64,000 nt of DNA from Methanocaldococcus lauensis (GCA_902827205.1 LR792634.1:930001-994000), one strand, 5' to 3'; positions 46,983 to 57,614 are shown, numbered from the stretch's first letter. Numbers and translations: made by a program. Notes: a model not told the origin generated them from the letters alone.

Positions 46983-47774
46983 TTATTTCTTACTTTCTTT
47001 GTAGTATGTTCCTTCTCCACCTAATTTCTTTATCGTTGATACTGCTTTTTCACAAACCTTCTTTAAAACTTCTTCTCCACTCTTGTAATCTGGAGCTATG
47101 ACTAAAACTCTATACTTAGGAGCCCCAATGTAAGTTATTTTAACCTCTACATCTTCGTAAGGATTTGCTTTTAATGCAGTTGTTAATGCTTTTTTTATTC
47201 TTTTAATTCCATCTGGGGCATAGGATTTCATCTCAATTATTCCTTCAACTTCAACATTTGTTAATTCAATACTTTCCTTAGCAACTTCATATAAAACATT
47301 TTTCCATTCTTCACTAATATCTAAATCATCTAAAACTTCTTTTCCTTCAATAACCATCGTTTCAAATGCGTTATATAATTCTCCAAACTCATCCTCTAAC
47401 AAATATCCTACGTCTTCCCAAGCCTCCTCTAAACTCTTACCCAACTTCTCAGCCGCTCTTTCAAGCATCTTTGAAGCTCTTTGGAATCTCTTCCATTCCT
47501 GAACTTTTGCTCTCTTTTGCTGTTCAGTAACTCTTTTTAATGATAAATCAATATGCCCCTTCTTTTCATCGACTCTTAAAACCTTTGCCACCACCCTCTG
47601 CCCAACTTTAACGTGATCTCTAATGTTTTTTACCCATCCTGATGTAACTTCTGAGATATGAATCATTCCTTCCTTGCCAGGATACTCTAATAACTCTACA
47701 AAGGCTCCATAAGGTTTAACCTCCTTTACAGTTCCTATAACAATATCTCCTTCCTCTGGAAATTCTCTCCTCAT
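46983..47774 (-). CDS. eif2a: translation initiation factor aIF2 alpha
   Basis: 263 residues. An S1 RNA-binding domain (EGDIVIGTVKEVKPYGAFVELLEY, IHISEVTSGWVKNIRDHV) is followed by a helical domain and a C-terminal alpha-beta domain. It binds the gamma subunit and helps deliver initiator tRNA. ATG 47774 follows AGGTGTC and gives the usual MRREFPEEGD start; the frame runs to 47891 without a good site. The 230 bases upstream to the cfbE-like gene hold only AT-rich promoter sequence. Confidence 0.95.
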   Translation of the reverse strand: MRREFPEEGDIVIGTVKEVKPYGAFVELLEYPGKEGMIHISEVTSGWVKNIRDHVKVGQRVVAKVLRVDEKKGHIDLSLKRVTEQQKRAKVQEWKRFQRASKMLERAAEKLGKSLEEAWEDVGYLLEDEFGELYNAFETMVIEGKEVLDDLDISEEWKNVLYEVAKESIELTNVEVEGIIEMKSYAPDGIKRIKKALTTALKANPYEDVEVKITYIGAPKYRVLVIAPDYKSGEEVLKKVCEKAVSTIKKLGGEGTYYKESKK

Positions 47775-48005
47775 AATAGACACCTCATAATAGCGATTAA
47801 GAAATTGCATTAATAATAATTTAATCAACTTTATTTTAAAGTTTTGGATGATAAAATTTAGATTTAGATTTCTCACAATTATTTTAGTCATAACTTATCA
47901 TTAGATACTATCAACAAATCTATTTTTATACCATTATCATTTTATATTATCATTAGTATCTCAATTAATTATTAATTAAATTATAAGTTAAAAGTGGTGT
48001 AATTT

Positions 48006-49207
48006 ATGTTATTACTCATTGATGTTAATCATGGAGCTTTACAATTATCTGAGGAGTATTTAAACTTAGGTTATGATGTAGATGTTTGGGATATTTATCA
48101 AAAAACAAAAAAATCAGAGAGTTTTTACAATAAATATAAAGAACTAAAAGAAAGATTTAGAAATATTAATTTATTCTATGATAAGCCAAATTTTGAAAAA
48201 TATGATAAAATTATAGCCCCAATACACTGTCCAATAGATATTGAATTTATTCCATTTACTGATGCTGTTTCTGAAATTTTAAAAAAAAATATAATAATAT
48301 ACATAAAAAAATAATAAATGTAACTGGAGTTAAAGGAAAAACAACAACTACGACTTTAATAAATCATATTTTAAAGGAAGATTATACAACTTACTTACAC
48401 AATTCAAATTTTGGTTCAATTGCGCCACCAACAATTTTATCTATCTTAAACAAATTGTATATAGACAAATACGATTTTTTTATATTTGAGACTTCCTTAG
48501 GATTGATTAGATGTAAGTATGGAGTTATAACAAATGTTTTGGAAAATTATAAAATTGCTAAAGGATTGAGAGATGCATTAACTGCCAAATTCTCATCTTT
48601 AAAAAATGCTGAAATTGCATTTATAAATAAAAATGACATTATTAATTATAATATAAATGTTAATCATAACCATTTAAATGTTATTGATACTAACAAAGTG
48701 AAGATTTTAAGTAAATATCCTTTAAAATTCAAATATATGAATGAAACATTTAAATTTAATAAAAAAATATTTGGATTGCATTTTATTGAAAATTCATTAT
48801 TTGCCATTGAGATTTGCAAAAATTTGCTAAACATAGAAGAAATAAAAGGTAGATTAGAATCTTTTGTTATAAAAAATAGAATGTATGTGGAAGAAATTAA
48901 CAATAAGGTTTTAGTTAAAAATATAAATCCAGGTTTAGATTTGAAATCTATTTATTATGCAATAAGAGACTTTTTAACAATTTTTGAAGGAGATATTTAT
49001 ATTGGAGGAGATTTTGGAATAGTTTGTGAAGAAATAGATATAAAAAAACTTGTTGAAGTATTAAAAAACTTTAATTGTAATTATATATTCGTTGGAGAAA
49101 TTGGAAAAGAATTGAATAAATATTTAAATGGAAAGTATATTGACAAATTTGATGAAAATAAGATTAAAAATAACTCCCTAATTATCCTTAGAGAAAAAAT
49201 AATCTAA
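48006..49207 (+). CDS. cfbE: Mur-ligase-like protein, probable F430 synthetase CfbE, with internal -1 frameshift
   Basis: Joined, the two frames encode about 400 residues of a Mur-ligase-like protein. The first part (48006-48314) has LLIDVNHGALQLSEEYLNLG and VDVWDIYQK. The second begins INVTGVKGKTTTTTLINHIL, the Mur ATP-binding motif, followed by FETSLGLIRCKYGVITNVLEN. CfbE closes the final ring of coenzyme F430, which methyl-coenzyme M reductase needs, so loss would be hard to explain. The frames meet at A7 (48305-48311), read A_AAA_AAA, followed by UAA (48312-48314); a -1 slip gives a seamless protein. It may be recoding, transcript slippage or sequencing error. Confidence 0.68.
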
Positions 49208-49857
49208 AAAAGATTTCTATTTTTCATCATCCTTGGGATTAAAGCCATTATCACACTCTCTCTACACAAATCTTTTCTTATTATATGGTTATCAGTTAAA
49301 TAGCCAATCAATCCAACATTTTTCCCAATGTCTTTAATTCCTGTCAATTTTTCAGCAATTTTTCCCCCTTCAATTCCTTTTAATATATTTTCAGCCACAA
49401 TTTTAGGATATTCAAATCCTTGAGACATTCCAACAGTTTCTTTTATGCCATCATAAACTACACATACATGTATATCTACATAATGCCCTCCAACATTTAT
49501 TAACCCTGCCTCAATTCCTACTCCATAAGAGCATTGAACTTTATTAAAGGCATTCTTTGCCCTATTTAACGCCCCTTTATAAGTTTCTTCCAATCCTATG
49601 GGATGGGATGAGACATTACTCTCTACATCAACACCTATAACTTCCACAGTTCCCAAAACTTTTTCAAAACCTTCTTTAACTGCCTCAATTTTCACTGGAT
49701 TTAGAGAGCCAACAGCAACAACTCTAAACTTATGTCTCGCCATACTTAGTTTTCTTGCCTCCTCTATACATTTTTCATTTTTACATAAAAATCTTCCAAA
49801 TAAAAAGATTTCTGCCTCTTTACCACATATTTCACATTTTTTATTTCTTAAGTTCAT
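49204..49857 (-). CDS. DUF84 inosine/xanthosine triphosphatase with zinc finger
   Basis: About 217 residues. An N-terminal zinc knuckle (CEICGKEAEIFLFGRFLCKNEKC) precedes a house-cleaning NTPase domain of the YjjX/DUF84 type: VAVGSLNPVKIEAVKEGF near residue 50, SSHPIGLEETYKGALNRA near 85, YGVGIEAGL near 113. It probably hydrolyses ITP and XTP. The zinc finger fusion is seen in archaeal members. ATG 49857 has GTGATTGTT just before; 49866 is the alternative. It converges on the cfbE-like gene, overlapping by four bases. Confidence 0.85.
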   Translation of the reverse strand: MNLRNKKCEICGKEAEIFLFGRFLCKNEKCIEEARKLSMARHKFRVVAVGSLNPVKIEAVKEGFEKVLGTVEVIGVDVESNVSSHPIGLEETYKGALNRAKNAFNKVQCSYGVGIEAGLINVGGHYVDIHVCVVYDGIKETVGMSQGFEYPKIVAENILKGIEGGKIAEKLTGIKDIGKNVGLIGYLTDNHIIRKDLCRESVIMALIPRMMKNRNLF

Positions 49858-49968
49858 AACAATCACTTATGAATTTTTAAAATATTGGTTAATAATAGAA
49901 GAATATTAAAGTATTTATAAATTAATTGTAATAATGATAGTAACTAAATTAGAAAGAGGGGATTTACT

Positions 49969-51792
49969 ATGGGTAAAAAAAACACTAAAGATAAAGTTCA
50001 AAAACTAAGATGTCCAATAGTTTGTGTTTTAGGTCATGTAGATCACGGTAAAACGACACTATTGGACAAAATCAGAAAAACGAGAGTAGCTAAAAGGGAA
50101 GCGGGAGGAATTACTCAACATATTGGAGCGAGTGAAATTCCTATAGATGTAATAAAAAGAGTATGTGGAGACTTATTAAAGATGTTAAAGGCTGATTTAA
50201 AGATTCCAGGATTGTTAGTTATTGACACCCCAGGACACGAGGCATTTACATCTCTAAGAAAAAGAGGAGGAGCTTTGGCTGATATAGCCATATTAGTCGT
50301 TGATATAAATGAAGGATTTAAGCCACAGACAATTGAGGCAGTAAATATTTTAAGACAGTATAAAACTCCTTTTGTTGTAGCGGCAAATAAAATTGATCTA
50401 ATCCCAGGTTGGAATTCTAAGGATGTTCCCTTTATATTAAACTTTAATGAAAAAGTTCAACATCCTAATGCTTTAACTGAATTTGAGATAAGGTTATATG
50501 AAAATGTAATAAAGCCTTTAAATGAACTTGGATTTGACGCTGACTTATATTCAAGAGTTCAAGATGTTACAAAGACAGTTTGTATAATTCCAGTCTCAGC
50601 AATTACTGGAGAAGGAATTCCAGATTTGTTAATGATGGTGGCAGGTTTAGCACAGAAGTTTTTGGAGAAGAGATTAAAACTCAATGTTGAAGGTTATGCA
50701 AAAGGGACAATATTAGAGGTTAAAGAGGAAAAAGGTTTAGGAACAACGATAGATGCCATAATATACGATGGAATTGCAAAAAGAGGAGATTACTTAGTTG
50801 TAGGATTGCCAGATGGTGTTTTAGTAACAAGAATTAAAGCCTTATTAAAGCCAAAACCATTGGATGAAATGAGAGATCCAAGAGATAAATTTAAGCCTGT
50901 AAATGAAGTTGTAGCCGCCGCTGGGGTAAAAATAGCTGCTCCTGATTTAGATAAAGTTATTGCAGGTTGTCCTATTAGAATAGTTCCAAAGGATAAGATA
51001 GAGGAGGCAAAAGAGGAGATAATGAAGGAAGTTGAAGAGGCAAAGATAGAGGTTGATGAGGAAGGAATTTTAATTAAGGCAGATACTATAGGCTCCTTAG
51101 AGGCTTTAGCAAATGAATTGAGAAAGGCAGGAGTTAAAATCAAAAAGGCAGAGGTTGGAGATATAACTAAAAAAGATGTTATTGAAGTTGCCTCATATAA
51201 GCAGAGTAATCCTCTGTATGGAGCTATTGTTGGCTTTAATGTAAAAATACTACCAGAGGCTCAAAAAGAAATAGATAAATACAAAATAAAAGTATTCCTA
51301 AATAATATAATTTACAAATTAGTTGAGGACTTTACAGAATGGGTTAAAAAAGAAGAAGAAAGAATGAAATATGAAGAATTTGAAAAGCTTATTAAACCAG
51401 CAATCGTTAGAATTTTGCCAGATTGTATATTTAGACAAAAAGATCCAGCAATTTGTGGAGTAGAAGTTTTATATGGGACTTTAAAAGTAGGGTATCCACT
51501 AATGAGAGAAGATGGAATGCAACTTGGCTATGTTAGAGAGATAAAAGACAGAGGAGAAAATGTTAAAGAGGCAAAATCTGGAAAGGCAGTATCTATTGCT
51601 ATAGAAGGAAAAGTTATGTTAAAGAGGCATGTAGATGAAGGAGATCTTATGTATGTAGCAGTTCCAGAAGAGCATGTAAGGGAACTATATCATAAATATA
51701 TGGATAGATTAAGAAACGATGAAAAAGAGGCACTATTAAGATATATGGAGTTAATGCAAAAACTAACAAATAATATATTCTGGGGTAGATAA
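49969..51792 (+). CDS. infB: translation initiation factor aIF5B (IF-2 type), intein-free
   Basis: 607-residue GTPase that promotes ribosomal subunit joining. The G domain shows GHVDHGKTTLLDKI near residue 23, DTPGHEAFTSLRKRGG, and NKIDLIPGW; domains II-IV follow. M. jannaschii infB is known to carry a large intein in its G domain; here the reading through the G motifs is uninterrupted, so this copy is empty. GAGGGGATTTACT precedes the ATG. No operon partner is obvious. Confidence 0.97.
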   Translation: MGKKNTKDKVQKLRCPIVCVLGHVDHGKTTLLDKIRKTRVAKREAGGITQHIGASEIPIDVIKRVCGDLLKMLKADLKIPGLLVIDTPGHEAFTSLRKRGGALADIAILVVDINEGFKPQTIEAVNILRQYKTPFVVAANKIDLIPGWNSKDVPFILNFNEKVQHPNALTEFEIRLYENVIKPLNELGFDADLYSRVQDVTKTVCIIPVSAITGEGIPDLLMMVAGLAQKFLEKRLKLNVEGYAKGTILEVKEEKGLGTTIDAIIYDGIAKRGDYLVVGLPDGVLVTRIKALLKPKPLDEMRDPRDKFKPVNEVVAAAGVKIAAPDLDKVIAGCPIRIVPKDKIEEAKEEIMKEVEEAKIEVDEEGILIKADTIGSLEALANELRKAGVKIKKAEVGDITKKDVIEVASYKQSNPLYGAIVGFNVKILPEAQKEIDKYKIKVFLNNIIYKLVEDFTEWVKKEEERMKYEEFEKLIKPAIVRILPDCIFRQKDPAICGVEVLYGTLKVGYPLMREDGMQLGYVREIKDRGENVKEAKSGKAVSIAIEGKVMLKRHVDEGDLMYVAVPEEHVRELYHKYMDRLRNDEKEALLRYMELMQKLTNNIFWGR

Positions 51793-51818
51793 TCTTAATA
51801 TAATTTTTTAGATACTTT

Positions 51819-52763
51819 TTAGATTTTATTATTGTCTAATATTTTATTATATATTTTGATAGCTTCTTCAATCTTACCTAACTTTTCATAGATTTTTGCT
51901 TTATGAATTAGTGCATCGATGACCAAAAGGATGTTATCTTCATTAGTTTCAGAAATAATTTCATCATAAATTTTTAATGCCTTATCATATAATTCTAAAA
52001 GTTCATAAATAATCCCTTTGTAAAACTTTGCCTCAACATCCTTTGGATACTTCTTTAAATATTTGTTTAAATATATCAATGCTTTTTTATAATTTCCTGT
52101 ATTTAACATAATATGTCCGATATCTTTGTATGCAAGAATCCAGGTTTTATCTAACTCAATCGCACGATGTAAAGATTCTAAAGCTTCTTTAAATCTTCCT
52201 AACTTTTTTAATATTCTTCCTCTTAAATACCAAGCATATGCATCCTTTTCATTAATCTCTATTAATTTATCTAAGCATTTAAGAGCCTCTTCAAATCTAT
52301 TGAGATTTTCAAGTAACATTGCCTTCTGTCTCCAAGCAGATGTAAAGTTATTATTTATAGATAAAAGTTCATCAAAGCATTTTAATGCTTCTTCATACAT
52401 TCCTCTTTCAATTAATATTAATCCTTTATGAAACTGAGACAAAAAACATTTTGGAGAGATTTTTGAAAGCTCATCAATGTGTTTTAAGGTGTTATCGTAA
52501 TCACCTTTAGCAAATGTTAAACAGATTAAATAAGAATCTCCAAAAGAGGACTCTTTTTTTTCTTTTTTAAGTTCTTCAAAATATTTTATAGAGTTTTCAA
52601 CATCACCCATAATCCTTAATATAGCCGCTTTTAGATACAAGGCTAAATCATTATTTGGATCTAATGATAATGCTTTATCTATATTTTCTAATGCATCTTT
52701 AAAATTACCTTTATCAGCACATTTAAATGCTTTAATTACATAATCTAAAGCTGTTCGATTCAT
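51819..52763 (-). CDS. tetratricopeptide-repeat protein
   Basis: 314 residues made almost wholly of TPR helix pairs; about eight repeats are visible, for example KDALENIDKALSLDPNNDLALYLKAAI and EEALKCLDKLIEINEKDAYAWYLRG. No signal peptide or catalytic domain is seen, so it is a cytoplasmic scaffold or adaptor. M. jannaschii has a TPR gene at the same place beside infB. GTGATGTAA precedes the ATG. Confidence 0.88.
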   Translation of the reverse strand: MNRTALDYVIKAFKCADKGNFKDALENIDKALSLDPNNDLALYLKAAILRIMGDVENSIKYFEELKKEKKESSFGDSYLICLTFAKGDYDNTLKHIDELSKISPKCFLSQFHKGLILIERGMYEEALKCFDELLSINNNFTSAWRQKAMLLENLNRFEEALKCLDKLIEINEKDAYAWYLRGRILKKLGRFKEALESLHRAIELDKTWILAYKDIGHIMLNTGNYKKALIYLNKYLKKYPKDVEAKFYKGIIYELLELYDKALKIYDEIISETNEDNILLVIDALIHKAKIYEKLGKIEEAIKIYNKILDNNKI

Positions 52764-52904
52764 TTACATCACTATCTTAATTAAATATTTTAAAATGTTT
52801 AAGATAATAAGATAATAATAAAATATTTTAAAATCGTGGAGAATATTTATATTTTATGTTTGGATTTCGTAATTAAATTAAAAATTGTACAATAAAAAAT
52901 TACA

Positions 52905-53315
52905 TTAATATCTTACATAGATACTATATAGTTTATTTAATTTATTAACTGTATTACATAATTTATTTTCAATAATATTTTCAATTGTATTTATAGCCCC
53001 TGTTGGACATACTTCTTTACAAATTTCAATATCTCTTTTATAACATCCATTACACTTTATTGCTACTCCATCAATTCTTATAGCCCCAAAAGGACAAGCT
53101 AAGGCACATAAGCCACAGCCTATGCATTTTTCTTTTATAACCACTACCTTGTTGTTAATTCTTTCAATAGCCCCCTCTGGACATGCATATAAGCAAGGAT
53201 TTTTTTCACAGTGCATGCACTTAATTGGAAATTCCTCAAAAATTATTCCATTAACTGGACAACTTCTTTCGCATCTTCTACATCCTACACAAGAGCCAAC
53301 ATTAACTACAACCAT
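52905..53315 (-). CDS. porF: PorF, ferredoxin-like protein of the pyruvate oxidoreductase operon
   Basis: 136-residue polyferredoxin-like protein. It has several cysteine motifs: [45 protein letters not shown] and [19 protein letters not shown], enough for about four 4Fe-4S clusters. Thought to carry electrons from pyruvate oxidoreductase to anabolic acceptors. Last gene of the por operon, 21 bases after porE. GAGGAGTAATTT precedes the ATG. Confidence 0.9.
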   Translation of the reverse strand: MVVVNVGSCVGCRRCERSCPVNGIIFEEFPIKCMHCEKNPCLYACPEGAIERINNKVVVIKEKCIGCGLCALACPFGAIRIDGVAIKCNGCYKRDIEICKEVCPTGAINTIENIIENKLCNTVNKLNKLYSIYVRY

Positions 53316-53336
53316 AAATTACTCCTCCATAAATAT

Positions 53337-53831
53337 TTATGGCTGAATCTTAGCATTTACTGTAATTTTTGAGAGTAAATTGTTATCTGCTTTTTCTGTT
53401 GGTTTATAAAATTTACTAAACAACTCCAAACTTTTATCTCTCTTAGCAAATATCAACTCATTTACATCTACGAGTTCTAAACATCTCTTTGAACATGCTT
53501 TAACACATGCTGGTTCCTCTCCATTACACAAAATACATTTGTATGCTTTATCCTCCATTAATATAGCACCAAAAGGACATGCTAAGGCACACAATCCACA
53601 TCCAATACAAATTTCATCATTTAAATATACATAACCATCTTTATGCTCAATTGCTGAAACTGGACAAACTTCTTTACAAGGGGCTGAAGCACAGTGTTGG
53701 CAAACTATTGGTATATACTTCCCATCTTTCTCTATAATACTAATTCTTCCTACTTTGTTTTTCTCCATACATGCCTTAACACAATCCCCACAGTTATCGC
53801 AGATATAGTTTGTCATAATTATCTTTTTCAT
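53337..53831 (-). CDS. porE: PorE, ferredoxin-like protein of the pyruvate oxidoreductase operon
   Basis: 164 residues with Fe-S motifs [46 protein letters not shown] and CILCNGEEPACVKACSKRC. It resembles PorF but has a longer, cysteine-free C-terminus. In Methanococcus, porE and porF are needed for efficient pyruvate oxidoreductase electron transfer (established for the genus relative). AGGTGATAGA precedes the ATG. Confidence 0.9.
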   Translation of the reverse strand: MKKIIMTNYICDNCGDCVKACMEKNKVGRISIIEKDGKYIPIVCQHCASAPCKEVCPVSAIEHKDGYVYLNDEICIGCGLCALACPFGAILMEDKAYKCILCNGEEPACVKACSKRCLELVDVNELIFAKRDKSLELFSKFYKPTEKADNNLLSKITVNAKIQP

Positions 53832-53894
53832 TCTATCACCTAAGTATCAAATTTAATAAATAAAATAAAGATAAAAAATATAGATATTTGGTGA

Positions 53895-54782
53895 TTACAA
53901 ACCTAACAATTTACATTTTTCATCTATATATCTTTGAATTCTTTCAATATCCTCATCAGTTAAGTGCCTATATCTTTTTTGCATTTTCAAATACTCTCTA
54001 ACTGGCTTTCTCTTAGATGGTTTGTAAGTAATTCTAAACTCTCCATTTTCAATTTCATACAATGGGAAAACTCCTGTTTCTACAGCCAATCTGCCAATTT
54101 CTATTGTTTTGTGTGGAGGATATCCCCAACCTGTCGTGCAAGGTTGTAAAACCTGTATAAATTTAGGTCCTTCAATACTCAATGCCTTTTTAACCTTTCT
54201 TATGAAATCTTCTGGATAGGATATACAGGCAGTTGCTACATATGGAATTCCATGTGCCGCCATAATCATAGCAACATCTTTTTTAGGTCTATCTTCTCCC
54301 TTAATTTTTGAACCTGCTGGAGATGTGGTTGTAGAAGCCATAAAAGGAGTTGAAGAACTTCTCTGTATTCCAGTGTTCATATATGCTTCATTATCATACA
54401 TAACATATAACATATTATGTCCTCTCTCCATAGCCCCACTCAATGCCTGAAAACCAATATCTGCTGTTCCACCATCTCCTCCAATTGCTATAACATTTAT
54501 TTTTTTATTAGCAAACTTACCTCTCTTTCTCTTCAATGCCTTTATTGCTGATTCTACACCACTTGCAACTGCTGCAGCGTTTTCAAACGCTACATGAATC
54601 CAAGGAACTCTCCAAGATGTTTCTGGATAAGGGGTGGTCATAACCTCTAAACATCCTGTGGCAGTTGTTATAATTGTATCCTTTCCAGCGGCTTTTAATA
54701 ACAACCTTGCAACAATTGCCGCTCCACATCCTGCACATCCTCTATGACCGGGAGCAAAGAATTCCTCTCTTGGAAATTGCAT
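53895..54782 (-). CDS. porB: pyruvate:ferredoxin oxidoreductase beta subunit
   Basis: 295 residues binding thiamine pyrophosphate. Motifs: [14 protein letters not shown] near residue 15, [19 protein letters not shown] near 43, TPP-binding [14 protein letters not shown] near 100, and a late [19 protein letters not shown] precedes the ATG; it follows porA by 18 bases. With the other subunits it makes pyruvate from acetyl-CoA and CO2 in autotrophic growth. Confidence 0.95.
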   Translation of the reverse strand: MQFPREEFFAPGHRGCAGCGAAIVARLLLKAAGKDTIITTATGCLEVMTTPYPETSWRVPWIHVAFENAAAVASGVESAIKALKRKRGKFANKKINVIAIGGDGGTADIGFQALSGAMERGHNMLYVMYDNEAYMNTGIQRSSSTPFMASTTTSPAGSKIKGEDRPKKDVAMIMAAHGIPYVATACISYPEDFIRKVKKALSIEGPKFIQVLQPCTTGWGYPPHKTIEIGRLAVETGVFPLYEIENGEFRITYKPSKRKPVREYLKMQKRYRHLTDEDIERIQRYIDEKCKLLGL

Positions 54783-54800
54783 AATTTCACCTACAAAGAT

Positions 54801-55961
54801 TTATTCTTTTAATCCAATCCAGGCAGTTTTATCATCTTCTGCCTTTTCTACATCATTAATTATTGTTTTTATATCCTCAATTCTTATATCTCTCCCACCT
54901 AAACCAACGATATAGTTGCAGATTTTTTTATTTTTTAAAATTGATGTCATCTCAATACCTAAAGATCCCTTGTTAAATCCTAATGAAATGTTTTTATCCA
55001 ATACTGCAATATTTTCAGCGTCTTTTAAAAGTTCTTTAACATCTTCCTTTGGAAATGGTCTATATGTCCTTATTCTTAATAATCCAACTTCCTTACCTTC
55101 TTTTTTTAGTTCATCAATAACATACTTTATAGTTCCACAAACAGAACCCATTGCTACTAAAACAGTATCTGCATTCTCTAAGTTGTATGCTTCAACTAAA
55201 CCATTACCATACTTTCTCTTAAACCACTCACTAAACTCCTCATTAACATCTTTAATAACTTTTTTAGATCTCTCCATAGCGTCTTCAATCTGTTTTCTTG
55301 TCTCCATATAGCAATCTGGAACTCCTACAGGTCCTTGGGTTATTGGTCTATCTGGATCTAAATAAGCATGTTTTGGTTCATAAACACCTAAAAATTCTCT
55401 AACTTTTTCTGCCTTTGGAATAACTACTGGCTCAACTGTATGAGTTAATATAAATCCATCTAAACAGACCATTACAGGCAGTAACACATCTTCATTCTCT
55501 GCAATTTTGTATGCTTGAATAATACTATCAAGTGTTTCCTGATTGTCCTCTATATAAATTTGAATCCATCCAGTATCTCTCTGTGATATAGAATCTTGAT
55601 GATCGTTCCATATGTTTATTGGTGCAGATAACGCTCTATTTGCGACCATCATAACTATTGGTAATCTCATTCCAGAGGCTATAAATAAAACTTCGTGCAT
55701 CAATGCTAAACCTTGAGATGCAGTTGCTGTAAATGTCCTTGCTCCAGTTGCCGCTGCTCCAATACACGCAGACATTGCTGAATGCTCGCTCTCTACCTTT
55801 ATGTATTCAGCGTCCAACTCTCCATTTGCCACAAATTCAGCCAACTTTTCAACACATGTTGTTTGAGGTGTAATTGGATATGCAGCTATAACATCGACAT
55901 CAGCCAATCTTGCCGCTTCAGCAGCAGCGGATGTTCCAGTAATAACCTTAACCTCACACAT
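54801..55961 (-). CDS. porA: pyruvate:ferredoxin oxidoreductase alpha subunit
   Basis: 386 residues. The N-terminal domain has AAYPITPQTTCVEKLAEF near residues 25-42 and KVESEHSAMSACIGAAATGARTFTATASQGL near 56-86, the usual alpha-subunit signatures; the C-terminal transketolase-like domain follows (VLVAMGSVCGTIKYVIDEL). It is the fourth gene in order after porC-porD. Belongs to the same transcript. Confidence 0.95.
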   Translation of the reverse strand: MCEVKVITGTSAAAEAARLADVDVIAAYPITPQTTCVEKLAEFVANGELDAEYIKVESEHSAMSACIGAAATGARTFTATASQGLALMHEVLFIASGMRLPIVMMVANRALSAPINIWNDHQDSISQRDTGWIQIYIEDNQETLDSIIQAYKIAENEDVLLPVMVCLDGFILTHTVEPVVIPKAEKVREFLGVYEPKHAYLDPDRPITQGPVGVPDCYMETRKQIEDAMERSKKVIKDVNEEFSEWFKRKYGNGLVEAYNLENADTVLVAMGSVCGTIKYVIDELKKEGKEVGLLRIRTYRPFPKEDVKELLKDAENIAVLDKNISLGFNKGSLGIEMTSILKNKKICNYIVGLGGRDIRIEDIKTIINDVEKAEDDKTAWIGLKE

Positions 55962-56022
55962 TTTTTCCCTCCAAAGAATAATATTTTAATTTAAATTAAT
56001 TAATTAAGTTTTATTTTCTTCT

Positions 56023-56283
56023 TTATTTCTCTTCTCTAACCTTAGTTATTGCATTTACAGGGCATTCGTTCATACAGATTAAACATCCTTTACAGTAATC
56101 GTAATCTATTTTAAAATTCCCATTTTCATCTTCTTGAATAGCCCCCTCTGGACAGAAGATATAGCAATTTTCACACTTTACACATTTATTATTATCTAAA
56201 ATAGGTCTAAATGTTCTCCAACTACCTGTTTTATTTCTAATTGAATTTCCTGGTTCATAAATAATTGCGGCAATTGTTACCAT
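56023..56283 (-). CDS. porD: pyruvate:ferredoxin oxidoreductase delta (ferredoxin) subunit
   Basis: 86 residues with two 4Fe-4S motifs, CVKCENCYIFCPEG and CKGCLICMNECPVN, that lead electrons out of the enzyme. ATG 56283 is chosen because GGGGTGTT lies just upstream and the resulting length is the usual one; the frame is open to 56307. It follows porC by 40 bases. Confidence 0.95.
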   Translation of the reverse strand: MVTIAAIIYEPGNSIRNKTGSWRTFRPILDNNKCVKCENCYIFCPEGAIQEDENGNFKIDYDYCKGCLICMNECPVNAITKVREEK

Positions 56284-56322
56284 AACTATAACACCCCATT
56301 TACCCATATTTACTAATTTATT

Positions 56323-56859
56323 TTATCCATACTTCTTTATCATTTCATTATATGCAATTTCAGCCACTTTAGCATTTTTTTCTCCCAACTCTCCTTTAAA
56401 TTTCTCCATTATTGCCTTCTTTACAGATTCAATACTAACAAGTTTAGTAACCCCAGCAAATGCTCCGACCATTGCAGTATTAACAATAGGTACTCCTAAA
56501 ACATCTAAGGCAATTCCTGTTGCATCAATTGTATATGTTTTAACTCCTAAATTTATGTCATCTTTAACTGTATTAATTACAACAGCCCCATTTTCCTTTA
56601 AACCTTCAACAACATTGATAGTTTCAATTAAAGAGGAATCCTGAACAATAACATAATCAGGATTGTATATTTGGCACCTCAATTTAATTTTTTTATCATC
56701 AATCCTTGTAAATGCCATAACTGGTGCTCCTCTTCTCTCTACGCCAAAGAACGGAAATGCCTGAGAATATTTACCATCATAGAAAGCAGCAACAGCCAAT
56801 ATTTGAGCGGCAGTAACGGCCCCTTGTCCTCCTCTTCCGTGGAATCTAACTTCTATCAT
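56323..56859 (-). CDS. porC: pyruvate:ferredoxin oxidoreductase gamma subunit
   Basis: 178 residues; first gene of the operon porC-D-A-B-E-F. Signature [19 protein letters not shown] near residues 4-22, then [20 protein letters not shown] near 35-54. GGGTGAGTAA precedes the ATG, and a TATA box lies 50 bases upstream. Gene order matches that known from Methanocaldococcus and Methanococcus. Confidence 0.95.
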   Translation of the reverse strand: MIEVRFHGRGGQGAVTAAQILAVAAFYDGKYSQAFPFFGVERRGAPVMAFTRIDDKKIKLRCQIYNPDYVIVQDSSLIETINVVEGLKENGAVVINTVKDDINLGVKTYTIDATGIALDVLGVPIVNTAMVGAFAGVTKLVSIESVKKAIMEKFKGELGEKNAKVAEIAYNEMIKKYG

Positions 56860-56908
56860 TTACTCACCCTAAATTGTCATTATCAATCATTAACAATCTT
56901 TAAAGTTA

Positions 56909-56916
56909 TATATAAA
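56909..56916 (-). promoter_or_regulatory. TATA box for the por operon
   Basis: Minus-strand TTTATATA, about 50 bases before the porC ATG. It is the only good promoter in the gap and would serve all six por genes. Confidence 0.6.
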
Positions 56917-57063
56917 TTTTTTGAGATTTCGTTAATTATCGAAAATTGTTTAGGCATAATTACCTGTTTTATATAGAAATTTTTATATTTTTTATTATAC
57001 TAAAATGTTAAATATACTTAACATAATGTAAAGGAATATTAACATTATAGATAATGTAAAACT

Positions 57064-57614
57064 ATGGAAACAAAAACCAAAATAAAATTTATATTAGCTA
57101 TCGATAATTTAGTTGTTATCCTCTTATCCTTATTAATTAAAAATCTAAAGTTGTTATTATCTTTCCTATTGGTGATGTTTGTAATTTGGTTATTTATTAA
57201 TAAAAAAGATATAAATGAGAGGTTATATGAAAATTTTTTAGCGTTAAGTATTGGATTTATTGAAGGAATTTTAATATTCTTATGTATTGTTTATAATAGA
57301 GTATTTTTTATAGTTAAAGGACTATTAATATTAACTTTTCTAATTATTTTATTGGTTTTATTTCCAAGATATAATTTATTATTTTGAAATTTTAGATGAA
57401 TTTGTGGAAAATCTTAAGCAGAAATCTGGATTTTTAACATAAGTGTCATTTTTTGGATTTTTAATTTCTTTGGAAGTATTTTTACATATATTTTGGATAA
57501 ATAATCATAAGGATATTTTGACTGATATTTTTGATTTTCTTACAACATTGGGATTAATAATGACTATAAATCTCTTAATTTTGCAATTCTATACATTTAA
57601 AAAGTTCTTATAGT
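57064..57614 (+). pseudogene. membrane protein partner of the XRE regulator, broken
   Basis: The first frame (57064-57387) encodes four hydrophobic helices (KFILAIDNLVVILLSLLI onward). It ends just as a second frame becomes coding: FEILDEFVENLKQKSGFLT, then an in-frame TAA near 57430, then VSFFGFLISLEVFLHIFW and further helices up to the stop at about 57611-57613. The whole resembles the multi-helix membrane proteins (DUF2178 type) that methanogens encode just before small XRE regulators. One frameshift near 57375 and one nonsense codon suggest a decayed gene. Confidence 0.65.

Noticed and set aside
52905-56859. Por operon as an unusual system
   Set aside because: The six-gene order porC-D-A-B-E-F is the known arrangement for this group of methanogens.
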